Shown piece after piece: positions 1-6,117 of a DNA stretch of 24,175 nucleotides (its first letter is position 1; every line of letters starts with the position of its first letter). Origin of the DNA: CAYUEN01 sp964443745 (GTDB lineage: Bacteria > Campylobacterota > Campylobacteria > Campylobacterales > QNZT01). The DNA is taken from the NCBI GenBank assembly GCA_964443745.1, contig CAYUEN010000031.1:1-24175 (forward strand), written 5' to 3'. The position numbers and the translations under genes are program-made. The notes below the pieces were generated by a model. It saw nothing but the letters and a program-made list of their open reading frames with translations. It was not told where the DNA came from and searched no databases.

Positions 1-54
<54 letters not shown>

Positions 55-73
55 AAATTTTGGAGAGCGTATG

Positions 74-108
74 ATACCTCAACGTACCTTAATATTACGT
101 TGAGGTAT
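74..108. repeat. Perfect 13-bp inverted repeat (hairpin) between DUF937 gene and tRNA-Gly
   Basis: ATACCTCAACGTA (74-86) is the exact reverse complement of 96-108, with a 9-nt AT-rich loop. It lies between the stop codon of the minus-strand DUF937 gene (122) and the 5' end of the tRNA (54). It could end the upstream transcript or be a processing or regulatory element. It is not a textbook intrinsic terminator: the stem is AT-rich, and on the minus strand (the transcribed direction) no U-run follows it. Confidence 0.6.
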
Positions 109-121
109 TTCGATCATCCGC

Positions 122-676
122 TTACAGAATTTTCATCGCCAATTTGGCGATATCGTCGATCACACTGCCGTCTCCATCCAAATCGAGCATATTGATCAAT
201 CCGGAAGAACCACTTTCGCGGGTGCCAGAGGATGTAGAGCCCCTCAGCATATCTCCAAGCATTCCTTTGCCGAGACTTCCGATGATCAGCGGAGCGATCA
301 TCGGAAGGAGTTTCTTGATGATCGAGGTGTCGAATCCCGTCTTTTCAGCCACATGTGCAGCCACTTCACGGCTCACCTCTTTCGACCCTGTGATATGGGA
401 GAGGATTTCGTCGCCTTCTTTACGACGTTGTAAATCTTCGAGCCGGATTTCAGGTTTCTCCACCATTTGGGCATATTTGCTCTCCTGAATCAGCTTCTCC
501 AGATCCGAAGAGTCGATATCGGGTCTCTCGATACGCCCCTTGATTTGTCCTAGCATCGCACTTCCGAGCGTCGCGAGCAAATCCTTCGCCCTGTCGGGAT
601 CCGATCCCGTCTCTTTCGCCACTTTATCGACCAACTCGCCCCTACTGCTATCGAGCAATATATCGATCAACCCCAT
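122..676 (-). CDS. DUF937 (YidB-like) family protein
   Basis: A 184-residue protein with no signal peptide or convincing membrane segment. It starts with MGLIDILL and ends with a glycine-rich linker and a LDLDGDGS-type acidic segment (about residues 165-171) before a last helix, the layout seen in DUF937 proteins. The middle (about 119-140) is a hydrophobic KLLPMIAPLIIGSLGKGM stretch, also typical of the family. No biochemical function is established for DUF937; a cytoplasmic role is assumed. The start is supported by AGGAG about 6 bases upstream of ATG, and a TATAAT -10 box lies at 701-706 on the same strand. The gene is separated from the next minus-strand gene (stop at 742) by 65 bases, so it can be transcribed alone or by read-through from the gene upstream. 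Confidence 0.8.
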   Translation of the reverse strand: MGLIDILLDSSRGELVDKVAKETGSDPDRAKDLLATLGSAMLGQIKGRIERPDIDSSDLEKLIQESKYAQMVEKPEIRLEDLQRRKEGDEILSHITGSKEVSREVAAHVAEKTGFDTSIIKKLLPMIAPLIIGSLGKGMLGDMLRGSTSSGTRESGSSGLINMLDLDGDGSVIDDIAKLAMKIL

Positions 677-700
677 CTCGTCTCCTGTAGATTTTTTTCC

Positions 701-706
701 ATTATA
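701..706 (-). promoter_or_regulatory. -10 box (TATAAT) of the DUF937 gene
   Basis: The minus strand reads GTAGTATAATGG here, a consensus TATAAT 24 bases upstream of the DUF937 start codon. No good -35 hexamer is visible at the usual distance, as is common for the main sigma factor of Campylobacterota. A short palindrome, CTTTCCGGAAGC, lies just upstream (about 719-730). It could be chance. Confidence 0.5.
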
Positions 707-741
707 CTACAGAGAGCTTCCGGAAAGTTTAGGGTATCGTA

Positions 742-1233
742 TTAATCGATACTTATAAGTGAGTGTGCAAGTCTCTCTTTTTCATCCAACAGCGATTCGA
801 CTCTGGTAATCGTAAGATCGCTCAATTTTTCGATTTTGTTTACCATTTCAAGCTCATGACAGAGTGTCTCGATTCGCTCTTCCTCTTCAAAAGAGAGATT
901 TATCTCTTCCACAAGAAGATAGAGTTTGTGTAGTGCTCTTTCTTCTTTTTTCAGCAGCGTCTCTTTGATCTCTTTTGGATAGTTTTTCCGATGAATTTCA
1001 TCGATCTTACGGTAGATCTCCTCCACCTCTTTGCGTACCGTTTTCAGATAGATGGTATCGATCTCCCTGAGCAGTGCGTTGCAATACAACTGCAATTCCG
1101 GAGTCTCTTCTTCACTCATTCCAAGCAGTCGCTCCACTTCTCGATCGATCTGGGTTATTCTAAGGAGCGTCTCAAACTCTATTTCCGCCCGTGTCATACT
1201 GGCGTGATGGGGTAAATACGATAGATATTTCAT
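742..1233 (-). CDS. Hypothetical charged, helical protein
   Basis: A 163-residue protein that I do not recognise. It is rich in Glu, Lys, Leu and Arg, with long runs predicted to be helical and heptad-like leucine spacing (for example EEVERLL, LLREIDTIYL, KEVEEIYRKI), so a coiled-coil or helical-bundle protein is likely. It has no signal peptide, membrane segment or cysteine cluster; a cytoplasmic location is inferred. An upstream in-frame ATG would add seven residues (MNLRRTI). I chose the second ATG because AAGGAGG (1240-1246 on the minus strand) sits 6 bases before it, and the longer form would place that strong ribosome site inside the coding region. It is transcribed divergently from the NosL operon and precedes the DUF937 gene on the same strand. 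Function unknown. Confidence 0.7.
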   Translation of the reverse strand: MKYLSYLPHHASMTRAEIEFETLLRITQIDREVERLLGMSEEETPELQLYCNALLREIDTIYLKTVRKEVEEIYRKIDEIHRKNYPKEIKETLLKKEERALHKLYLLVEEINLSFEEEERIETLCHELEMVNKIEKLSDLTITRVESLLDEKERLAHSLISID

Positions 1234-1239
1234 AATAGT

Positions 1240-1246
1240 CCTCCTT
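1240..1246 (-). promoter_or_regulatory. Ribosome binding site AAGGAGG fixing the start at 1233
   Basis: A full AAGGAGG on the minus strand, 6 bases upstream of the ATG at 1233-1231. It decides in favour of the shorter start of the helical hypothetical protein over the ATG at 1254. Confidence 0.75.
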
Positions 1247-1300
1247 AGATTCAATATACTTCATTTTAGAGCAAGAAGCGTGCCCAAAAACGAAACGCTC

Positions 1301-1340
1301 TTAACAGATAATTAACACTTCTTCACTATACTTTATAGTG
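1301..1340 (+). promoter_or_regulatory. Promoter region of the NosL/ABC operon with a 17-bp palindrome
   Basis: Two TTAACA hexamers (1301-1306 and 1312-1317) precede the perfect palindrome CACTATA-ctt-TATAGTG (1324-1340). The palindrome contains two possible -10 boxes, TATACT (1327-1332) and TATAGT (1334-1339). TTAACA at 1312 and TATAGT at 1334 are 16 bases apart, an acceptable sigma-70 geometry. A dyad covering the -10 box is what an operator for a repressor would look like, but the palindrome could also be chance in AT-rich DNA. The intergenic stretch 1234-1422 is shared with the divergent minus-strand gene. Confidence 0.5.
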
Positions 1341-1341
1341 T

Positions 1342-1394
1342 CAAAAGAGTATTCCACTGTCCTACACATCCGTACCTCCTCGGAAACTCTTTTG
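1342..1394 (+). promoter_or_regulatory. Hairpin in the 5' leader of the NosL/ABC operon
   Basis: CAAAAGAGT (1342-1350) pairs perfectly with ACTCTTTTG (1386-1394). After one bulged A (1351), TTCC (1352-1355) pairs with GGAA (1382-1385). The result is a 13-bp stem with one bulge and a 26-nt pyrimidine-rich loop that includes ACCTCCT, an anti-Shine-Dalgarno-like string. The ribosome site AAGGA (1411-1415) follows 16 bases later, and TCCT strings in the loop could pair with it. No U-run follows, so it is not a simple terminator. Regulatory function is inference. Confidence 0.4.
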
Positions 1395-1422
1395 CCCACT
1401 CCCCTTTTTCAAGGATTCATCT

Positions 1423-2526
1423 ATGATCATGAAGATTTTTACGCTATTTTTACTCCTTTTGACGACGGGTTTTGCCAAGGAAGCGACGATGTTTCAAAGC
1501 GTCGCACCCCAGAAAGCGACACTGTTGCAAAAAGGGCCGCAAAAGATGTTTTGTATCCGATGCGGCATGCTTCTTCCCAAATTCTACAAAACCAACCATG
1601 CGATCCGTTACAAAGACGGTCGGATAGAACAGCTGTGTTCGATGCACTGCCTGGCGGAAACCATTCAACAGGTCGATCCCGCCACGATCGAAAAGATTCT
1701 CGTCGTGGACGTACCGACGCTGAAAATGGTCGATGCCCAAAAAGCGTGGTATGTGGTGGGCTCCGACGTGAAAGGAACGATGACCCGAAACAGCAAATAC
1801 GCTTTCGCGGACAAATCCGAAGCCGAATCGTTCGCCAAAGCGCACGGCGGCAAGGTGGTCGATTTCGATACCGCACTGAAGATCGCGAAAGCGGATCTGA
1901 AAAAAGACAACGTCATAATCGGAAAAAAGCGCACCCATATGGCCAAAATCGGAGCCAAGATCGCAGACAAAATGTGTGATCTTGAAGCGATCCGTACACT
2001 CTCTTTCCGTGGAATCGGGGATCTAAAGGCGCAGATCCTCCAAAAGAGGCTTTGCAAACATCTCAAACCCAGACAGCTCCAGGCGGTCGCGATTTTCGCC
2101 GCCTCCGAAAGAGACGGACACGAGAACCGAATCGCCGTTCCCGAAAAAGCGAAGTGCCCCGTCTGCGGAATGTTCGTCGCCAAATATCCCAAATGGACCG
2201 CTTCGATCACCTACCCGGACGGCCGAACCTTCTATTTCGACGGCGTGAAAGATATGATGAAATACTATTTCGAACCCGAAAGATTCCATGGTGACAAAAC
2301 CAAACCGGCGAAAATCCTGGTGCAGGATTTCTACTCGCTCAAACCGATCGACGCGACGAAAGCGTGGTACGTGATCGGCTCCAACGTCGTCGGACCGATG
2401 GGCAACGAACTGATACCGTTCGCCGAAAAAGGGGATGCCGAAATCTTCGCTAAAGAACATTTCGGCAAAAAAATTGTATCATTCGACCAGATCACGATCG
2501 AGACGGTTTACCAACTCGATCGATAA
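1423..2526 (+). CDS. nosL: Secreted tandem NosL-domain protein (putative copper chaperone)
   Basis: A 367-residue protein with a signal peptide (about residues 1-18, cleavage likely near GFAKE). It carries two NosL domains in tandem. The first (about 40-160) has C44-IR-C47-GM and a further C72-SMH-C76. The second (about 240-365) has C245-PV-C248-GM. Both contain the DA(Q/T)KAWYV.GS(D/N)V motif of NosL. NosL proteins bind Cu(I) through the CxxCGM site and, in nitrous oxide reducers, pass it to the NosDFY machinery for NosZ. Typical NosL has one domain of roughly 170-200 residues, so this is a duplication fusion. The linker (about 165-235) is helical with C185 and C211 but has no CXXCH haem site. 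The ribosome site AAGGA lies 7 bases before ATG 1423; a second ATG two codons later is possible. It is the first gene of a seven-gene overlapping operon. Copper is the family expectation; the client protein is not visible. Confidence 0.85.
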   Translation: MIMKIFTLFLLLLTTGFAKEATMFQSVAPQKATLLQKGPQKMFCIRCGMLLPKFYKTNHAIRYKDGRIEQLCSMHCLAETIQQVDPATIEKILVVDVPTLKMVDAQKAWYVVGSDVKGTMTRNSKYAFADKSEAESFAKAHGGKVVDFDTALKIAKADLKKDNVIIGKKRTHMAKIGAKIADKMCDLEAIRTLSFRGIGDLKAQILQKRLCKHLKPRQLQAVAIFAASERDGHENRIAVPEKAKCPVCGMFVAKYPKWTASITYPDGRTFYFDGVKDMMKYYFEPERFHGDKTKPAKILVQDFYSLKPIDATKAWYVIGSNVVGPMGNELIPFAEKGDAEIFAKEHFGKKIVSFDQITIETVYQLDR

Positions 2527-2606
2527 CGGTTGCGGACGATACCGCAGAAACGGAGCGCATCACGAAGACGACAGCGGTTTTTCTCACACTTTTTGCCATA
2601 CTCTCG

Positions 2607-2822
2607 ATGGTTTGGCTCATCGCCTATCGGACGAGCCGCCATTACGACTGGCACCGTCATGCCCGCAATATCGAGCGCGTGACCGCCGTGACGACACTTC
2701 CGGGGATCGCCTACGGCGCGTCGGCGCTCGCCTCGAGAATACCGACGTACGAGCGCGGATCGCCACTGCACTATCCCGGACAGAGAGAGTTGGAGAGTCG
2801 GAGATTCGTTTATGAGAAGTAG
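2607..2822 (+). CDS. Small membrane protein of the NosL/ABC operon, true start unclear
   Basis: An open frame between the NosL gene and the permease. From the only ATG (2607) it gives 71 residues, but the frame is open from 2454 and the residues just before this ATG complete a hydrophobic helix (TAVFLTLFAILSMVWLIAY). The real start is therefore probably upstream at a non-ATG codon. ATC 2559 or ACG 2562 lie just after a GGAG (2552-2555). No ATG, GTG or TTG is available in that stretch. The rest is basic and hydrophilic (RTSRHYDWHRHARN), with three histidines near the membrane. The product would be a single-span protein of about 70-90 residues. It overlaps the permease start by 11 bases, as expected for a co-translated partner. 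I do not recognise the family. Confidence 0.55.
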   Translation: MVWLIAYRTSRHYDWHRHARNIERVTAVTTLPGIAYGASALASRIPTYERGSPLHYPGQRELESRRFVYEK

Positions 2823-3990
2823 CGCGTTTTTTCACTTCCTCTTTCTACTGGTCTTCAAACACCGCAACAAACATCTCGCCGTCTTCGCGATCGCCACCCT
2901 CATAGTCGCGCTGCTTAGCGCCGTCTTCTTTCTCTCTGCTTCCATCGAAAAGGAGGCGCTCTTCACACTCAAAAACCAACCCGATTTCATCGTGCAGAAA
3001 ATCGCCGAAGGCAAGAGCGTTCCGCTCGATGCCTCGATGGCGGACGATTTTCGGACGATTCCGGGTATCTCACGCGTCACTCCCCGCGTTTTCGGACGAT
3101 ACTATCTGCCCGATTTCGAACACTATTTTCTGATCGTGGGGATCGATCTTTTCGACGAACAGACCGACGCCGCACTGCGAAAATTGAGCGACGAAATAGA
3201 TCCGGAAGCCTTTTTGGACAAACCGACCATGATCATCGGAAACGGCGTCGATCGTTATTTGAAAAACCACTATTTCCCGGACTACTACGATTTCAGGCTT
3301 CCCGACGGTGAGATCAAAAGGGTCCGAATCTACCGAAGGCTCCCGGGGCAGAGCGATATCGTCTCGAGCGACGTCGTGATCATGCCGATCGACCTGGCCA
3401 GAGAGATTCTCAACATCAAAGAGACCGAGGCCACCGACATCGCGATCGAGGTTCCCAACGACGCCGAACGTCCCAACATCCGCACCAAGCTGCTGCTCGC
3501 CGGTTACGATACGCGTATCATCGCCAAAACCGATCTCCAAAACGCCTATGCCCACCTGTTTAATTACAAAGGAGGAATTTTCCTGATGCTCTTTCTTATC
3601 GCGATGGTGACTTTCATGCTACTGCTCTATCAGCGCTACAACATGATCAACACCAGCGACAGAAAAGAGATCGGCATTCTGCGCGCGGTGGGTTGGAGTA
3701 TCCGGGATGTCCTTCTTCTTAAAGTGTTGGAGAGTTTTACGGTCGCGCTCCTGGCCTATCTGACGGGAGTCGTATTGGCATGGGGGTATGTTTTTTTGTT
3801 GCAAGCGCCCGGATTGAGAAGACTCTTTCTCGGATTCGAAAACCTTCCCAACAACGCTCCGTTTCATCCGGTATGGGACGGGGGGCTGCTCTTTTCCCTC
3901 TTTCTGTTTTTCATGATTCCCTTTCTCGGCTCGGTACTGATTCCCGTTTGGAAGATCGCGATCACCGACGCCAACGAGGCGATGCGATGA
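2812..3990 (+). CDS. ABC transporter permease, FtsX/MacB/LolC-E type
   Basis: A 392-residue inner-membrane protein with the classical MacB-superfamily layout. There is one N-terminal membrane helix (about 22-44), a long periplasmic domain (about 45-250), then three membrane helices (about 254-274, 302-330, 357-380). The cytoplasmic coupling segment RKEIGILRAVGWS (284-296) after the second helix is diagnostic of the FtsX domain. These permeases do not form a channel for small solutes; they transmit ATP-driven motion to periplasmic partners (LolCDE, MacB, FtsEX). The ATPase gene follows with an ATGA overlap (3987-3990) and completes the transporter. Its place right after a periplasmic NosL protein suggests that the periplasmic domain acts on a copper chaperone or its client. 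GGAG lies about 9 bases before ATG 2812. Confidence 0.88.
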   Translation: MRSSAFFHFLFLLVFKHRNKHLAVFAIATLIVALLSAVFFLSASIEKEALFTLKNQPDFIVQKIAEGKSVPLDASMADDFRTIPGISRVTPRVFGRYYLPDFEHYFLIVGIDLFDEQTDAALRKLSDEIDPEAFLDKPTMIIGNGVDRYLKNHYFPDYYDFRLPDGEIKRVRIYRRLPGQSDIVSSDVVIMPIDLAREILNIKETEATDIAIEVPNDAERPNIRTKLLLAGYDTRIIAKTDLQNAYAHLFNYKGGIFLMLFLIAMVTFMLLLYQRYNMINTSDRKEIGILRAVGWSIRDVLLLKVLESFTVALLAYLTGVVLAWGYVFLLQAPGLRRLFLGFENLPNNAPFHPVWDGGLLFSLFLFFMIPFLGSVLIPVWKIAITDANEAMR

Positions 3991-4655
3991 TCGTCTGCGA
4001 AGATCTCAGCTTCACTTACAATCCGGGGACCGCCCATGCGCTTGCGGCCCTTAAACATATCGATCTTAGAATCGGCTCGGACGAACTCGTTTTGCTGGAA
4101 GGGGTCAGTGGTAGCGGCAAATCGACCCTCCTTTCGCTTTTCGGCGCATTGCTCAAACCCACAAGCGGCCGACTCGTGGTGGAAGGCAGAGAGATCGCCA
4201 AACTTCCCGACTATCACGCCTCCCGCTTCAGAGCACAGACCATCGGTTTCATTTTTCAGGCGTTCAACCTCTTCGAATCGTTGAGCGTCGAAGAGAATGT
4301 CGCCGTCCCCCTCGTTCCGCAGGGATTCTCCACCCGCGAAATCTCGAAAAAAACGGCCAAAGCGATGGATCTGGCCAGAATCTCCCATAAAAAGGCGGCG
4401 ATCGCGCGTACCCTCTCCGGAGGGGAGAAACAACGCTGCGCGATCGCCCGGGCGCTCGTGAACGATCCGAAACTGATTCTCTGCGACGAACCCACCGCCA
4501 ACCTCGACCGGGCGAACGCACGCGCCTTCATCGAGACGATCCGCCGACTCTACGAACTCGACAAAACGATCGTGATCGCCACGCATGATCCGATATTCCG
4601 CGAAGCCTTTCCCGAAGCGAGGGTGGTCCGCATCGAAAACGGAGAGATCCGTTGA
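3987..4655 (+). CDS. ABC transporter ATP-binding protein, LolD/MacB type
   Basis: A 222-residue nucleotide-binding domain with every ABC motif intact: Walker A GVSGSGKST (39-47), Q-loop Q91, signature LSGGEKQR (143-150), Walker B LILCDEP (163-169), D-loop (about 172-174) and switch H200. Length and motifs match LolD/FtsE-type ATPases that pair with FtsX-fold permeases, here the gene immediately upstream. The start ATG 3987 overlaps the permease stop (ATGA). A longer in-frame reading upstream is an artefact of the permease coding sequence and lacks a ribosome site. The stop codon overlaps the next gene's TTG start. The protein acts at the cytoplasmic face of the inner membrane. Its substrate is inferred only from the NosL context. 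Confidence 0.92.
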   Translation: MIVCEDLSFTYNPGTAHALAALKHIDLRIGSDELVLLEGVSGSGKSTLLSLFGALLKPTSGRLVVEGREIAKLPDYHASRFRAQTIGFIFQAFNLFESLSVEENVAVPLVPQGFSTREISKKTAKAMDLARISHKKAAIARTLSGGEKQRCAIARALVNDPKLILCDEPTANLDRANARAFIETIRRLYELDKTIVIATHDPIFREAFPEARVVRIENGEIR

Positions 4656-5617
4656 ACGAGATTCTCCTCTCGAACGAAGTGCTGATCTACCTCTTCGGAG
4701 AGAGCATCCTCTATCTCTTCGCGACGATCGCCTTCGCCGGTGCGCTCCATCTGCTTTGGAAATGGGATTTCTCCTCCACGAGCGAAGCGCAGTACCGCCT
4801 CGAGAAACGCGCCTACCTGATCACACTGATCATCTTTTTCATCCTTTCGCTGAAGCTGCTGCTTCTTCCCTATTTCGCCTATACGATCGACGCCCTCTCC
4901 GAGCTGGTGCCGGGAGCGATGTGTGCGGCGGGCGTCATCGGCGCGAACGACTACGGATATCCGCTTTTGTTTCTGAAGATCTTTCTGATTTTTGGAATCG
5001 GAATCTGGATAATCGTCAACCGCCTCGACGTTCGGGCGATCGATTATCCCTACTTCAAACCCAAATTCTCACTCTTTGTGCTCCTTTTTCTCCTGATGAG
5101 TCTGGAGTACGGACTCGATCTGCTCTACTTCACGCACATCTCGACCGAAGCGCCGGTACAATGTTGTAGCGTCGTCTTCGGAGCCAGCGGCAACAACGTC
5201 ATTCCGATGGGACTTACGTCCACCGCGCTGCTGGCGGTTTTTTATCTGATCTATCTGCTCGATCTGCTTTTCGCTTGGCAAAAAAATCCCTGGCTGTTGG
5301 CGGCGGGAGGGGGCGCGTTTTTCTACTTCGCGTTCGAAGCGGTCGTTCATGTGTTCGGTACCTATATCTACGAACTCCCCACCCACAAATGCCCTTTTTG
5401 CATGCTTCAGGGCGCATATCACTACGTAGGGTATCTTCTGTGGGGGTTGCTTTTCGCGGGTGTCTTCTTTTCGATCGCCAACGCGCCGCTTCGACTGCTG
5501 ATTCGTCGCGAATTGCCTTCTCTCTACCCTCTTTCACAAATCTTTAACACACTTTTTGTCATACTGGTGACACTCTATCCGCTCGTCTATTACATCAGAA
5601 ACGGAGTCTGGTTATGA
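4652..5617 (+). CDS. Polytopic membrane protein with CPFC motif, unknown family
   Basis: A 321-residue integral membrane protein with about eight hydrophobic segments (roughly 10-35, 54-76, 103-124, 138-160, 188-208, 215-237, 255-277, 298-315). It has cysteines in suggestive places: C91, the pair C171-C172, and C247-PF-C250 in the string HKCPFCMLQ. The C-P-x-C pattern at a membrane edge recalls thiol-disulfide exchange centres (DsbB/VKOR-like quinone-coupled oxidases) and metal-binding sites, but I cannot assign it to either family. It starts at TTG 4652, overlapping the ATPase stop (TTGA), with GGAGAG 5 bases upstream, and its stop overlaps the next ATG (ATGA at 5614). It is thus translationally coupled on both sides and very probably a working part of the same system. 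A role in thiol redox or copper handling is inference. Confidence 0.75.
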   Translation: MNEILLSNEVLIYLFGESILYLFATIAFAGALHLLWKWDFSSTSEAQYRLEKRAYLITLIIFFILSLKLLLLPYFAYTIDALSELVPGAMCAAGVIGANDYGYPLLFLKIFLIFGIGIWIIVNRLDVRAIDYPYFKPKFSLFVLLFLLMSLEYGLDLLYFTHISTEAPVQCCSVVFGASGNNVIPMGLTSTALLAVFYLIYLLDLLFAWQKNPWLLAAGGGAFFYFAFEAVVHVFGTYIYELPTHKCPFCMLQGAYHYVGYLLWGLLFAGVFFSIANAPLRLLIRRELPSLYPLSQIFNTLFVILVTLYPLVYYIRNGVWL

Positions 5618-6117
5618 AAAAGATGCTGCCTCTTCTTTCGATCCTGCTGATCGCGGCGGTGATCGCGATTCTCTTCATCTCGATGGCGAAAAAGGAGAAA
5701 CTCGTTACGACCGTCAGCGGCAATATCGAGAAAAAACCGCTCAAAATCGTTCCGGGTCGCTATACCGACACCCAGTGTGCGATGACGATAGAAAGCGAAC
5801 ACTACGCCTGCGAAGTGGTCGCTCCCGACGGAAGGACATGGTTTTTCGACGATCCAGGTTGTATGATCAAATGGCTCGAAACGAAAGAGTTCAAAGATCG
5901 GGCGGTATTGTGGGTCCATGCCGAAGATACCGGCAACTGGATCGATGCGAAAAAGGCGTGGTACTCCCGTACCGACCGTACACCGATGCATTACGGTTTC
6001 GGCGCGAGAGAGAAATACGAAGAGGGGTTGATCGATTTTCAGACGATGCGGCTGATGATGCTGCGGGGTGAAAATCTGACCGATCCGCGTATCCGCAAGA
6101 AGCTGCTGGGATACTGA
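5614..6117 (+). CDS. Membrane-anchored NosL-like protein with reduced copper motif
   Basis: A 167-residue protein with an uncleaved-looking N-terminal membrane helix (about 4-24) and a periplasmic domain. It contains DTQCAM (C55, M57), PDGRTWFFDDPGC (to C83), and DAKKAWYSR, the NosL-type strand that also occurs in both domains of the first gene. The usual CxxCGM is reduced to a single cysteine plus methionine; C66 and C83 are the other cysteines. It is therefore a divergent NosL relative that may still bind a metal or may act as a docking domain. GGAG lies 7 bases before ATG 5614, which overlaps the previous stop. The next gene's ATG follows its stop with no gap. Assignment to the NosL superfamily is fairly firm; the metal is inferred. 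Confidence 0.75.
   Translation: MKKMLPLLSILLIAAVIAILFISMAKKEKLVTTVSGNIEKKPLKIVPGRYTDTQCAMTIESEHYACEVVAPDGRTWFFDDPGCMIKWLETKEFKDRAVLWVHAEDTGNWIDAKKAWYSRTDRTPMHYGFGAREKYEEGLIDFQTMRLMMLRGENLTDPRIRKKLLGY

Noticed and set aside
74..108. Intrinsic terminator for the DUF937 gene
   Set aside because: AT-rich stem and no U-run after it on the minus strand. Reported as an inverted repeat instead.
1301..1317. TTAACA direct repeat as an Fnr/Crp-type (NssR-like) operator
   Set aside because: Those sites are inverted repeats such as TTAAC-N4-GTTAA. Here the two hexamers are in the same orientation, so only the -35-like role is kept.
1587..2130. Haem-binding cytochrome c domain in the linker of the tandem NosL protein
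   Set aside because: The helical rhythm is suggestive, but no CXXCH is present; cysteines 185 and 211 are single.
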